Shown here: in pieces, positions 1-5,821 of the stretch
Layout: every line of letters starts with the position of its first letter
How positions within the stretch are numbered: the first letter of the stretch is position 1
Origin: an uncultured Prevotella sp.
GTDB lineage: Bacteria; Bacteroidota; Bacteroidia; Bacteroidales; Bacteroidaceae
DNA: 5,967 nucleotides
Reading direction: 5' to 3'
Assembly (NCBI GenBank): GCA_934230965.1
Contig: CAKQFW010000126.1
Location: 1-5,967 of the forward strand
Program-made: the position numbers and the translations under genes
The notes under the pieces: model-generated
The model's input: the letters and a program-made list of their open reading frames with translations, nothing else
Databases searched by the model: none
What the model was told of the DNA's origin: nothing

Positions 1-878
1 GGCACATAGCCGAAATTATGATATCCCTGAAACCTGGTGAAAGCATGACGAGAAAATTCTCTTACGAGCCATATACGCCAAAGAACGAATATTTAGTTGT
101 GACAAACGAATTTTATAAAGTCATAGCTTTCAAGGAAATAACGATTGTTGACTATAAAGAGCCACGACTCACCATTATTTCGGCAGAGTTTAACAACGTT
201 GACAAGACGATGAAGCATGAACAAGGTTTCCATGTAAGTGACGAGATTGACTGGGATTTCTTCTATTTCGACTGCATTGACGATGTTAAAACGACCTACA
301 CTTGCGAAATACAAAACCAAGGCGGACCATGCACCACTTACCTTTACTTACTGTTAGGTAATGTGGATTATTATAATGGTTGGATAGACACCAATGGTAA
401 TGAATATATTAAAAAGTTGGCAGACGAGAAGTTCGGTGCAGGTGAGACAAGAAAGTTTGTCTTCGATGTAGACCTCTCTCTACAATATGAGCGCCTGTTT
501 AGTATCGGCATCTCGACAAACACCTTTGGCCGTCCACATAACCCGATTTCAATTTATTCAGCTCTTGAGCCTTTGGTATTTACTAACGACGAAGGTCAAA
601 CTATTAAAGCAAAACGCGACTACGGAGAATGTATTGCTTATTGCACAGGTAACACTAACAGTATTGAAAGCACAACAGCCAGTGGCGATATAGAAATAAG
701 AACTGCAAATGGAGCAATAACCGTAAAGAGTAACAATGCACGCCATCTAAGCATCTATCACATTAGCGGTAGCAAGGTTAGCGATGTTTATTTATCAGCA
801 AACATTCCTACCACCCTATCGCTACCAGCAGGTATGTATATTATCAATGGTCGCAAGATTGTTGTCAACGCAAGATAA
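1..878 (+). CDS. C-terminal part of a secreted/surface protein with Ig-like domains and a sorting-type tail (5' end outside window)
   Basis: The frame is open from base 3, before the first ATG at 18, and has no signal peptide, so this is the end of a longer gene. Residue numbers count from the ATG at 18 (286 residues). Residues 1-48 look like the last strands of one beta-sandwich domain. Residues 50-190 look like a second, similar domain: both contain a G-E-x-T-R-K-F type strand (PGESMTRKF at 6-14, GAGETRKF at 140-147). Residues 222-286 resemble the C-terminal sorting domain of Bacteroidota proteins exported by type IX secretion, with a beta-rich segment, an IYHISGSKV turn and a final LPAGMYIINGRKIVV strand. 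Such tails are normally cleaved and the protein released or anchored on the cell surface. Five cysteines are present (86, 96, 105, 205, 209). The catalytic or binding part, if any, lies upstream; a peptidase or adhesin is possible but not shown. The DNA is clearly more AT-rich than the operon that follows. Confidence 0.85.
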   Translation, partial: HIAEIMISLKPGESMTRKFSYEPYTPKNEYLVVTNEFYKVIAFKEITIVDYKEPRLTIISAEFNNVDKTMKHEQGFHVSDEIDWDFFYFDCIDDVKTTYTCEIQNQGGPCTTYLYLLLGNVDYYNGWIDTNGNEYIKKLADEKFGAGETRKFVFDVDLSLQYERLFSIGISTNTFGRPHNPISIYSALEPLVFTNDEGQTIKAKRDYGECIAYCTGNTNSIESTTASGDIEIRTANGAITVKSNNARHLSIYHISGSKVSDVYLSANIPTTLSLPAGMYIINGRKIVVNAR

Positions 879-901
879 AATAGAAAATAGAAAACATAAG
901 C

Positions 902-943
902 AAAAAAGGAGGCAACCTCAGATGAAAGATTGTCTCCTTTTTT
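902..943 (+). terminator. Rho-independent terminator, probably bidirectional
   Basis: Arms 902-915 and 930-943 pair over 14 positions with one G-U wobble (912/933) around a 14-base loop. The core is GGAGGCAA against TTGTCTCC. The outer part is six A-T pairs, so the hairpin ends in a T run on either strand. It lies 24 bases after the stop of the plus-strand gene. It also faces the end of the minus-strand operon about 160 bases away, so it may stop transcription from both sides. Confidence 0.88.
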
Positions 944-956
944 GTATTATTTCGAT

Positions 957-1009
957 GATACCACTAAAGCAAAAACAGCAGTAATGGTTTCTGTGACACC
1001 ACTAAAGCA
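957..1009. repeat. Imperfect 15-bp direct repeat pair
   Basis: GATACCACTAAAGCA at 957-971 recurs as GACACCACTAAAGCA at 995-1009, matching at 14 of 15 positions with starts 38 bases apart. It lies in the convergent intergenic region after the terminator. No function is evident. It could be the remnant of a local duplication. Confidence 0.6.
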
Positions 1010-1049
1010 TAAATTCTTAATTTGAAGCACACTGTATGGCGTTAGCCCC

Positions 1050-1103
1050 ATTATGAATTATGAATTATGAATTATGAATTATGAATTGTGAATTGTGAAT
1101 TGA
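1050..1103. repeat. 7-bp tandem array (ATTATGA/ATTGTGA)
   Basis: Five exact copies of ATTATGA (1050-1084) are followed by two copies of ATTGTGA (1085-1098) and a partial unit ATTGA (1099-1103), about 7.7 units in all. The array abuts the stop codon (TTA on the plus strand, 1104-1106) of the adaptor gene. Because 7 is not a multiple of 3, the array places stop codons in all three frames on each strand: TGA on plus, TAA on minus. I recall similar AT-rich short arrays between genes in Bacteroidales, but their function is not established here. Confidence 0.93.
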
Positions 1104-2201
1104 TTACTCGCTTTCTTCAACTCTTTCTAATCCGCGTACTCGATCGTTGGTGGTCAGTCCACTCTTTATCTGTATATTAACGCCATCACTCAAGCCTACC
1201 TTCACATTGCGTCGTTGGTAGGTTTTATTTTTGCCCTTACCTTGCACCAGATACACATAGGTATTGTTGCCCTCAAAGTGTATGGCGCTCTCGGGCACGG
1301 TGAGCACATGCAGAGCCTCGGCCAGCACTATCTGTGCGTTGGCACTATATCCGCTACGCACGCCCGTCTTCTCAGGCACCTGTACGGCAGCCTTTATCTC
1401 AAATTGGTTGGCACCATTAGCCTCAACAGCTTTGGGCGAAATGTATTCGAGACGCGCATTAAACTTCAGGTCTTGCAGTGCACCCACAGTAATTGTCATA
1501 GGCATGCCCACATTTACCTGTCCCACCTCGGTTTCGTCGACATTGCCGCGGAAGATGAGGTCGTTCATGTTTGCCACAGTGGCAATAGTGGTACCATCGT
1601 TAAAGGTGTTTGAGAGGATAACCGAGTTGCCCACCTTCACAGGAATATCAAGGATAACGCCCGTAACCGTAGAGCGCACCAGTGTAGAACTGGCGTTGGC
1701 ATTGTTGCTTGACACGCCATCGCGCACCACCTCAAGGTTATCTTGTGCAGCATTGCGCTCCTCGCGAGCCTGGTTGTAGGCTTGGTGTATCTTGTCATAC
1801 TCGTCGGCCGACACCAGTCCCTTGTCAAACAGCACCTTCTCGCGTTCATAGTCTGTGCGCGCTTGTTTCAGGTTAATCTCGGCCAAGCGCAAACGCGACT
1901 GTGCCGATGACAGCTGCCCCATGTCAGGTATCACCTTTACCTTGGCTATCACCTCGCCCGCCTGTACGGTTTGTCCTGCCTCTTTCATCAGTTCGGTAAT
2001 GATGCCACTTATCTGCGGCTTGATGTTCACCTCGTTTCGAGGTTCAATTTTTCCCGTCAGCACGGTTGTCTTGCGCAGGTCGGCCACGGTGGGCGTAAAC
2101 TCGTCGTACACCTTAGGTTGCGGCTGCGCCTTTATCCACAGAAAAACAAAGGTGCCTATAAACACAATGGCCACCAGGCCAGCAATGATCATTTTTTTCA
2201 T
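1104..2201 (-). CDS. Periplasmic adaptor (membrane fusion protein) of a MacA/HlyD-type ABC exporter
   Basis: This 365-residue protein would link the inner-membrane ABC permeases to an outer-membrane channel. Residues 4-22 form one hydrophobic segment after MKK with no lipobox cysteine, so it is probably an uncleaved membrane anchor as in MacA. Residues about 56-92 are the first lipoyl half-motif (V-N-I-K-P-Q-I-S-G-I-I, then G-Q-T-V-Q-A-G-E-V-I-A). Residues 95-162 are a heptad-rich coiled-coil hairpin. The second lipoyl half follows (STVTGVILDIPVKVGNSV, 177-194), then a beta-barrel domain (about 212-295) and a membrane-proximal domain (about 296-358). Length and order fit the family. I chose the ATG at 2201; an upstream in-frame TTG at 2249 would add 16 residues unlike a signal sequence. 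The leader is A-rich without a Shine-Dalgarno sequence. It is the last gene of the operon, with 65 bases between permease 2's stop and this start. No cysteines are present. Confidence 0.94.
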   Translation of the reverse strand: MKKMIIAGLVAIVFIGTFVFLWIKAQPQPKVYDEFTPTVADLRKTTVLTGKIEPRNEVNIKPQISGIITELMKEAGQTVQAGEVIAKVKVIPDMGQLSSAQSRLRLAEINLKQARTDYEREKVLFDKGLVSADEYDKIHQAYNQAREERNAAQDNLEVVRDGVSSNNANASSTLVRSTVTGVILDIPVKVGNSVILSNTFNDGTTIATVANMNDLIFRGNVDETEVGQVNVGMPMTITVGALQDLKFNARLEYISPKAVEANGANQFEIKAAVQVPEKTGVRSGYSANAQIVLAEALHVLTVPESAIHFEGNNTYVYLVQGKGKNKTYQRRNVKVGLSDGVNIQIKSGLTTNDRVRGLERVEESE

Positions 2202-2266
2202 ATATCGTTGTTTTTTTATTTTATCGTATTTACAAAGAAGTAAAAGCAAGAGAAATTTTCACTTTC

Positions 2267-3514
2267 TTACTCGTCTCTCATTGCATCAACGGGCTTCACC
2301 GACATGGCTCGTAAGGCCGGAGCAAGCCCTGCCAACACGCCCAGCAAACTGATGAGCAGCACGGCACCAATGGCCGTCCAGAAATCAATCTGATAGTGAG
2401 CCGACGCAATGCCATCGGTAGTGGTGCCCAACTCCAGCATCTGCAATATCACCACGGCAAAAAGCAGGCCGCTCATGCCCGCCACCAGCGTCAGCACCAC
2501 GCTCTCGGTAATAATTTGCGACAGGATGACGCGCGGCGTGGCACCAATGGCGCGGCGTATGCCTATCTCGGAAGTACGCTCGCGCACCGTCACCATCATG
2601 ATGTTCGACACGCCGATGGCGCCCGCCAGCAAGGTGCCGATGCCCACGAGCCAGACAAGGAAGTTGACGCCCGAGAATAAATTATCCATCATGCCAAACA
2701 TCACCTCGGTATTGAATACTGAGACACCCGTCTCGTCGGTGGGGTCGATACGGTGTGCGCGTGCCACCACGTTGCGTATGCGCTCGGTTTGTTGCGTCAT
2801 CACCACACCGGGGCGGCCCGTGAGGCACATCATATCAATAATGTTTCCGCGGTTATATTCTTTTAAGATGAAGCTGAGCGGCGCCACGACACTCTCGTCA
2901 GAGCTGCCGTTGATGTTCATCGCTGCCGAACACACGTCAACACCTACCACACGATAGTAAACCGAGTCGATGCGCACCAGTTGGCCACAGGGGTCGCCGC
3001 CATCAGGAAAGAGGTTTTCATACACGCGCTTGCCTATGACGCACACCTTACGACACTGTTGCACGTCCATCTCGTTGATGAAGCGGCCGTAGCGCAACTC
3101 GGAGGCTTGCACCTTAGTATATTCGGGCAGCAAACCCTTGAGCGTGCACGACATCTTTTTGTCGCCCGACACGGCAGTAACGCCCCAGCGCGTTACCAGC
3201 GGCGTAACCACGTCGAGGGCGGGCACCTGGCTGCGCAGGCGTGGCACATCGTCCATGGTCAATGCCCACTCGCGGCCTTTTCTGAAGCCGTCGTAGGGCT
3301 TGGTGGTGGCCTGTGGGAAGATGAGAGCCGAGTTGGTGGCAAAGCCTGCGAAGTTGCTTTGCAACAGTTGCCTCAAGCCTTGTCCGCCGCCTATCAGCGC
3401 CACGAGCATGAAGAGCCCCCAGAACACGCCGAAGCCAGTCAGCATTGATCGGCTTTTATTGCGTGTTAGTGTGTCGAGAATTTCTCGAAAGCGGTCTATA
3501 TCGAAGTATTTCAT
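2267..3514 (-). CDS. FtsX/MacB-type ABC transporter permease 2
   Basis: This 415-residue inner-membrane permease has the four-helix MacB/FtsX layout. Helix 1 is at about 24-44, followed by a large periplasmic core domain at about 45-283. Helices 2-4 are at about 284-308, 332-360 and 378-400. The segment VTVRERTSEIGIRRAIGA (308-325) after helix 2 is the usual cytoplasmic coupling region, and the C-terminus A-L-R-A-M-S-V-K-P-V-D-A-M-R is typical of the family. It shares PYDG (73-76), GRFIN and HRxDPTD (254-260) with permease 1, so the two are paralogues and probably form a heterodimer driven by the separate ATPase. Six cysteines (123, 154, 158, 176, 195, 230) all lie in the periplasmic domain, whereas permease 1 has none there. 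The start ATG follows a run of seven A on the coding strand, and its leader contains an 8-bp repeat array. Substrate unknown. Confidence 0.94.
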   Translation of the reverse strand: MKYFDIDRFREILDTLTRNKSRSMLTGFGVFWGLFMLVALIGGGQGLRQLLQSNFAGFATNSALIFPQATTKPYDGFRKGREWALTMDDVPRLRSQVPALDVVTPLVTRWGVTAVSGDKKMSCTLKGLLPEYTKVQASELRYGRFINEMDVQQCRKVCVIGKRVYENLFPDGGDPCGQLVRIDSVYYRVVGVDVCSAAMNINGSSDESVVAPLSFILKEYNRGNIIDMMCLTGRPGVVMTQQTERIRNVVARAHRIDPTDETGVSVFNTEVMFGMMDNLFSGVNFLVWLVGIGTLLAGAIGVSNIMMVTVRERTSEIGIRRAIGATPRVILSQIITESVVLTLVAGMSGLLFAVVILQMLELGTTTDGIASAHYQIDFWTAIGAVLLISLLGVLAGLAPALRAMSVKPVDAMRDE

Positions 3515-3580
3515 TTTTTTAGTTGACGAGTTGACAAGTTGACGGGTTGACGAGTTGCCTACTTTTTTAGTTGACGAGTT
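3515..3580. repeat. 8-bp tandem array and 18-bp direct repeats between the two permease genes
   Basis: On the plus strand the unit GTTGACGA occurs at 3522-3529, then as GTTGACAA (3530-3537), GTTGACGG (3538-3545) and GTTGACGA (3546-3553), plus a partial GTTG. Another copy lies at 3570-3577. The 18-mer TTTTTTAGTTGACGAGTT is exact at 3515-3532 and 3563-3580, starts 48 bases apart, which suggests a larger duplication. It fills most of the 71-base gap between permease 1's stop (3586) and permease 2's start (3514), so it forms the untranslated leader of permease 2 in the operon transcript. Confidence 0.92.
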
Positions 3581-3585
3581 AAATT

Positions 3586-4845
3586 CTATTCAGCCCTCAG
3601 CGCCTCAATGGGTCGGATGCGAGCAGCGCGTCGTGCGGGAAGCAGTCCGGCCAGCGTACCCGAAATAATCATTACGGCGGTGGCACCCAAGCAAACGTCG
3701 AGGCCCACGGTGGGGTTGACAAACATGGTGAGCTGGAACAAGCCCGAATTAACCACGGTGTGCCCCAAGGTGGCATCCATATAGGCGTTGGCACCAATGC
3801 CACACAGCATGCCGATATATCCGAAGAAGGTAGTGATGATAATGCTCTCGCTGATGATGAGCCAGAGGATAGACGATGGCCGAGCACCAATGGCCTTACG
3901 TATGCCAAACTCGCGGGTGCGCTCCTTCACCGTAATGAGCATGATATTGCTCACGCCCACCACACCCGACAGCAAGGTAAACAAACCTATTATCCACAGG
4001 GCAGTGTGCATAATATCAATGCCCGTGTTCATTTGCAACGCCTGCGTAAAGCGATTCCATATCCACAGTGCACTCTTGTCGGTGGGATCGGCACGGTGGT
4101 TACGATTGATGCGTGCGCGGTAGCTGTCTTCAAAGGCTTCGTTCTGCTCTTTGGTGTCGAGGCCATGAAACGTAAACGAGATATTATCGATGCGGTTGCC
4201 CTTAGAAAACATAGTGCTCACAGTGGTGAAGGCGGAGTAAACCTCAGTGCTTCTTGAGTTTTCATCGGCCTGATAGATGCCCACCACCTGAAAGGCGAAG
4301 GGACCTACATGAACATATTGGCCAATGAGCGATGCGGGGTCAGACACCAACTGGCGCGCCAGTTTATCATCCATCACCACCACTTTGCGTCGGCGTTCTA
4401 TATCGATATCGTTGATAAATCGGCCCGCCAGCATCTGCCGTTTATTGATGATGGCTTCGTTAGGATAAACGCCCGACAGCTCGCCTTTAAAATAGTTGGC
4501 ACCCTTCGACACGTCAAGACCTTGCTGCGACACCTTGGCGCCCACGTTTTCAACATGATCGCTGAAGCCCTCGTTGGTGGCATCCATGTCGCGGGTGTTA
4601 AGTTCTATCGAGCGGTCTTCCTTCAGTCCGTCATACGGCATCGTGGTCCAGCCTCCCGACACCACCATCGAGTTGTCAAGAAATTGGCCCGAGTTATGCT
4701 TCATGGCATTGATAAGGCCGTTGCCAGCGCCCAGCAAAAAGATAATCATGAAGATGCCCCAGGCCACGGCAAAGCCCGTGAGGGCGGTGCGCAACTTGTT
4801 GCGGCGGGCGGTGGCCCATATCTCGTTTAAAAGGTCGGCGTTCAT
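3586..4845 (-). CDS. FtsX/MacB-type ABC transporter permease 1
   Basis: This 419-residue inner-membrane permease has the same architecture as permease 2. Helix 1 is at about 21-42, with a periplasmic core domain at about 43-280. Helix 2 is at about 282-306, followed by the coupling segment VKERTREFGIRKAIGA (306-321). Helices 3 and 4 are at about 326-352 and 381-403. The C-terminal signature is LLPARRAARIRPIEALRAE. Shared landmarks with its partner are PYDG (70-73), GRFIN (141-145) and HRxDPTD (250-256), so a duplication origin is likely. Its two cysteines (348, 385) are in the membrane helices. It is a half-size permease without a fused ATPase, unlike E. coli MacB. The start ATG has an A/T-rich leader and no Shine-Dalgarno sequence. 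It lies 57 bases after the ATPase stop and would be co-transcribed with it. Together with permease 2 and the adaptor it would couple ATP hydrolysis to movement of a substrate from the periplasm or inner membrane outward; the substrate is not evident. Confidence 0.94.
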   Translation of the reverse strand: MNADLLNEIWATARRNKLRTALTGFAVAWGIFMIIFLLGAGNGLINAMKHNSGQFLDNSMVVSGGWTTMPYDGLKEDRSIELNTRDMDATNEGFSDHVENVGAKVSQQGLDVSKGANYFKGELSGVYPNEAIINKRQMLAGRFINDIDIERRRKVVVMDDKLARQLVSDPASLIGQYVHVGPFAFQVVGIYQADENSRSTEVYSAFTTVSTMFSKGNRIDNISFTFHGLDTKEQNEAFEDSYRARINRNHRADPTDKSALWIWNRFTQALQMNTGIDIMHTALWIIGLFTLLSGVVGVSNIMLITVKERTREFGIRKAIGARPSSILWLIISESIIITTFFGYIGMLCGIGANAYMDATLGHTVVNSGLFQLTMFVNPTVGLDVCLGATAVMIISGTLAGLLPARRAARIRPIEALRAE

Positions 4846-4878
4846 AATATATCTTTATTTCGTTATGTCTTAATTTCT

Positions 4879-4920
4879 TAATGCCATTATTCGGTCATGC
4901 CCTTACTTCATAATGCCATT
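4879..4920. repeat. 10-bp direct repeat at the ATPase stop codon
   Basis: TAATGCCATT occurs at 4879-4888 and 4911-4920, starts 32 bases apart. The second copy encodes part of the ATPase C-terminus and the first is in the gap before permease 1. Between 4868 and 4883 there is also a short 8-bp periodicity (TCTTAATT, TCTTAATG). It may be slippage or duplication debris, and no function is evident. Confidence 0.5.
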
Positions 4921-5655
4921 CATGCCGAAGGGCGAGGCATGATGGTCGGTGTTAAGCTCAATGCGCTCAATCAGTCCGTCTTTAATATGTATAATCTTGT
5001 CGGTACCGTTGGCCACACCGCTCTCGTGCGTCACCACAACAATGGTGATGCCTTGTTCGGTGTTCAGCTGTTGCAGCAGTTGCATCACCTCGACACTGGT
5101 TTTTGAGTCGAGGGCGCCCGTAGGCTCGTCGGCAAGAATAATTTTGGGCTGAGTAACGATGGCGCGAGCAATGGCCACGCGCTGTTTCTGTCCGCCCGAC
5201 ATCTCGTTAGGATAATGCAGAGCCCAGTCGGCCAGCCCCAGTCGGTCGAGATACTCCATCGCCATCTGGCGTCTGCGCTTGCGAGGCACACCCTGGTAGA
5301 AGAGTGGCAACTCAACATTTTCAACAGCGTTCTTGAAAGGTATAAGGTTGAACGACTGGAAGATGAAGCCTATCATGCGGTTGCGATATTCGGCGGCGCG
5401 GGTCTCGCTGAGGTCGCGTATGAGGGTGTGGTCGAGGATATATTCGCCCGAGTCGTAGCTATCGAGTATGCCCAAGATGTTGAGCAATGTCGACTTGCCC
5501 GAGCCTGACGCGCCCATGATTGACACAAACTCGCCCTCATGAATATCGAGGTCGATGCCTTTGAGCACGTGCAACGGCTGTGCACCCTGATAGGTTTTGT
5601 TGATGCCGCGCAGGCGCAACAGAGCGTCGTCGGTAGCGGTGGATATAGTTTGCAT
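4903..5655 (-). CDS. ABC transporter ATP-binding protein of the MacB/LolD type
   Basis: This 250-residue cytoplasmic ATPase would power the two FtsX-type permeases encoded after it. All expected motifs are present: Walker A GASGSGKST (48-56), Q-loop glutamine 100 in FIFQSFNLI, the signature as MSGGQ (152-156, methionine where leucine is usual), Walker B IILADEP (172-178) with catalytic Glu177, D-loop ALDS (181-184) and switch His210. The NILGILDSYDSGEY and FQSFNLIP stretches are typical of the MacB/LolD/FtsE branch rather than importer ATPases. It is a stand-alone domain, about the usual length for LolD, with a short polar C-terminal extension (235-250). It is the first gene of the four-gene operon, and the promoter should lie between 5656 and about 5736. 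I saw no good match there to the Bacteroides TAnnTTTG promoter element on the minus strand. The ATG at 5655 has no Shine-Dalgarno sequence. MacB-like exporter and LolCDE-like roles cannot be separated by this protein alone; the adjacent adaptor gene favours the exporter. Confidence 0.96.
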   Translation of the reverse strand: MQTISTATDDALLRLRGINKTYQGAQPLHVLKGIDLDIHEGEFVSIMGASGSGKSTLLNILGILDSYDSGEYILDHTLIRDLSETRAAEYRNRMIGFIFQSFNLIPFKNAVENVELPLFYQGVPRKRRRQMAMEYLDRLGLADWALHYPNEMSGGQKQRVAIARAIVTQPKIILADEPTGALDSKTSVEVMQLLQQLNTEQGITIVVVTHESGVANGTDKIIHIKDGLIERIELNTDHHASPFGMNGIMK

Positions 5656-5673
5656 AGTATATGCTAAGTTTGG

Positions 5674-5735
5674 TATTGCTGTGTTTGGGTTATTGCAATG
5701 CTTGGATGTATTGCAATGTTTGGGTATATAGCAAT
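5674..5735. repeat. 17/18-bp tandem repeat with ATTGCAAT palindromes upstream of the ABC operon
   Basis: On the plus strand the repeat units begin at 5674 (17 bp), 5691 (18 bp) and 5709 (18 bp), with a partial unit at 5727-5735. The pattern is TATTGCAATGyTTGGrTr. The two central units contain the perfect palindrome ATTGCAAT at 5692-5699 and 5710-5717. The outer units carry half-degenerate forms, ATTGCTGT at 5675-5682 and ATAGCAAT at 5728-5735. A weaker extra copy (TATGCTAAGTTTGG) sits at 5660-5673. It occupies the presumed promoter/leader region of the operon, so an operator role is possible but unproven. Confidence 0.85.
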
Positions 5736-5736
5736 C

Positions 5737-5794
5737 AAAAAAAGAAGAGCCGGAAGCCCTGACGATGCAATCATGCAGAACAGAACTTCCGGCT
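5737..5794 (-). terminator. Rho-independent terminator of the OmpA-domain gene
   Basis: Read on the minus strand, AGCCGGAAG (5794-5786) pairs perfectly with CTTCCGGCT (5756-5748), a 9-bp GC-rich stem. It is followed by CTTC and a run of seven T (5743-5737). The loop of 29 bases contains a small inner TGCA/TGCA pairing at about 5766-5777. It lies about 28 bases after the stop of the OmpA-domain gene, which indicates that this gene and the ABC operon are separate transcription units. Confidence 0.9.
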
Positions 5795-5821
5795 TATCAC
5801 TGTGTCGTCAATACGACGGGG

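Noticed and set aside
1038..1047. Small hairpin GGC-GTTA-GCC
   Set aside because: Only three base pairs with no T run, too short to support as a terminator or structural element.
1050..1103. CRISPR array
   Set aside because: The 7-bp units are directly adjacent with no spacers, so it is a simple tandem repeat. The 8-bp and 17/18-bp arrays are rejected as CRISPR for the same reason.
1215..1779. Two overlapping plus-strand frames opposite the adaptor gene
   Set aside because: Both lie wholly within the adaptor coding region and show no protein-like features of their own.
2202..2249. Longer adaptor start at a TTG codon (16 extra residues)
   Set aside because: The added residues include charged K/Y/D/K/K/R residues before the hydrophobic anchor and overlap the A/T-rich leader. 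The ATG at 2201 gives a clean MKK plus hydrophobic anchor, as expected for the family.
2409..2957. Long plus-strand open frames opposite permease 2 (also 2981-3448)
   Set aside because: They are antisense to a well-supported gene, have low-complexity H/R/A/T-rich translations and match no family I recognise. They are a by-product of GC-rich codon use on the other strand.
4309..4830. Long plus-strand open frame opposite permease 1 (also 3760-4257)
   Set aside because: Same reason: antisense shadow of a real gene, with no credible domain or start context.
5649..5672. Bacteroides-type promoter on the plus strand (TTTG at 5649-5652, TAAGTTTG at 5665-5672)
   Set aside because: The second box matches TAnnTTTG, but the spacing of 12 is well below the roughly 19-21 expected, and it would point into the end of a minus-strand gene with no plus-strand gene to serve.
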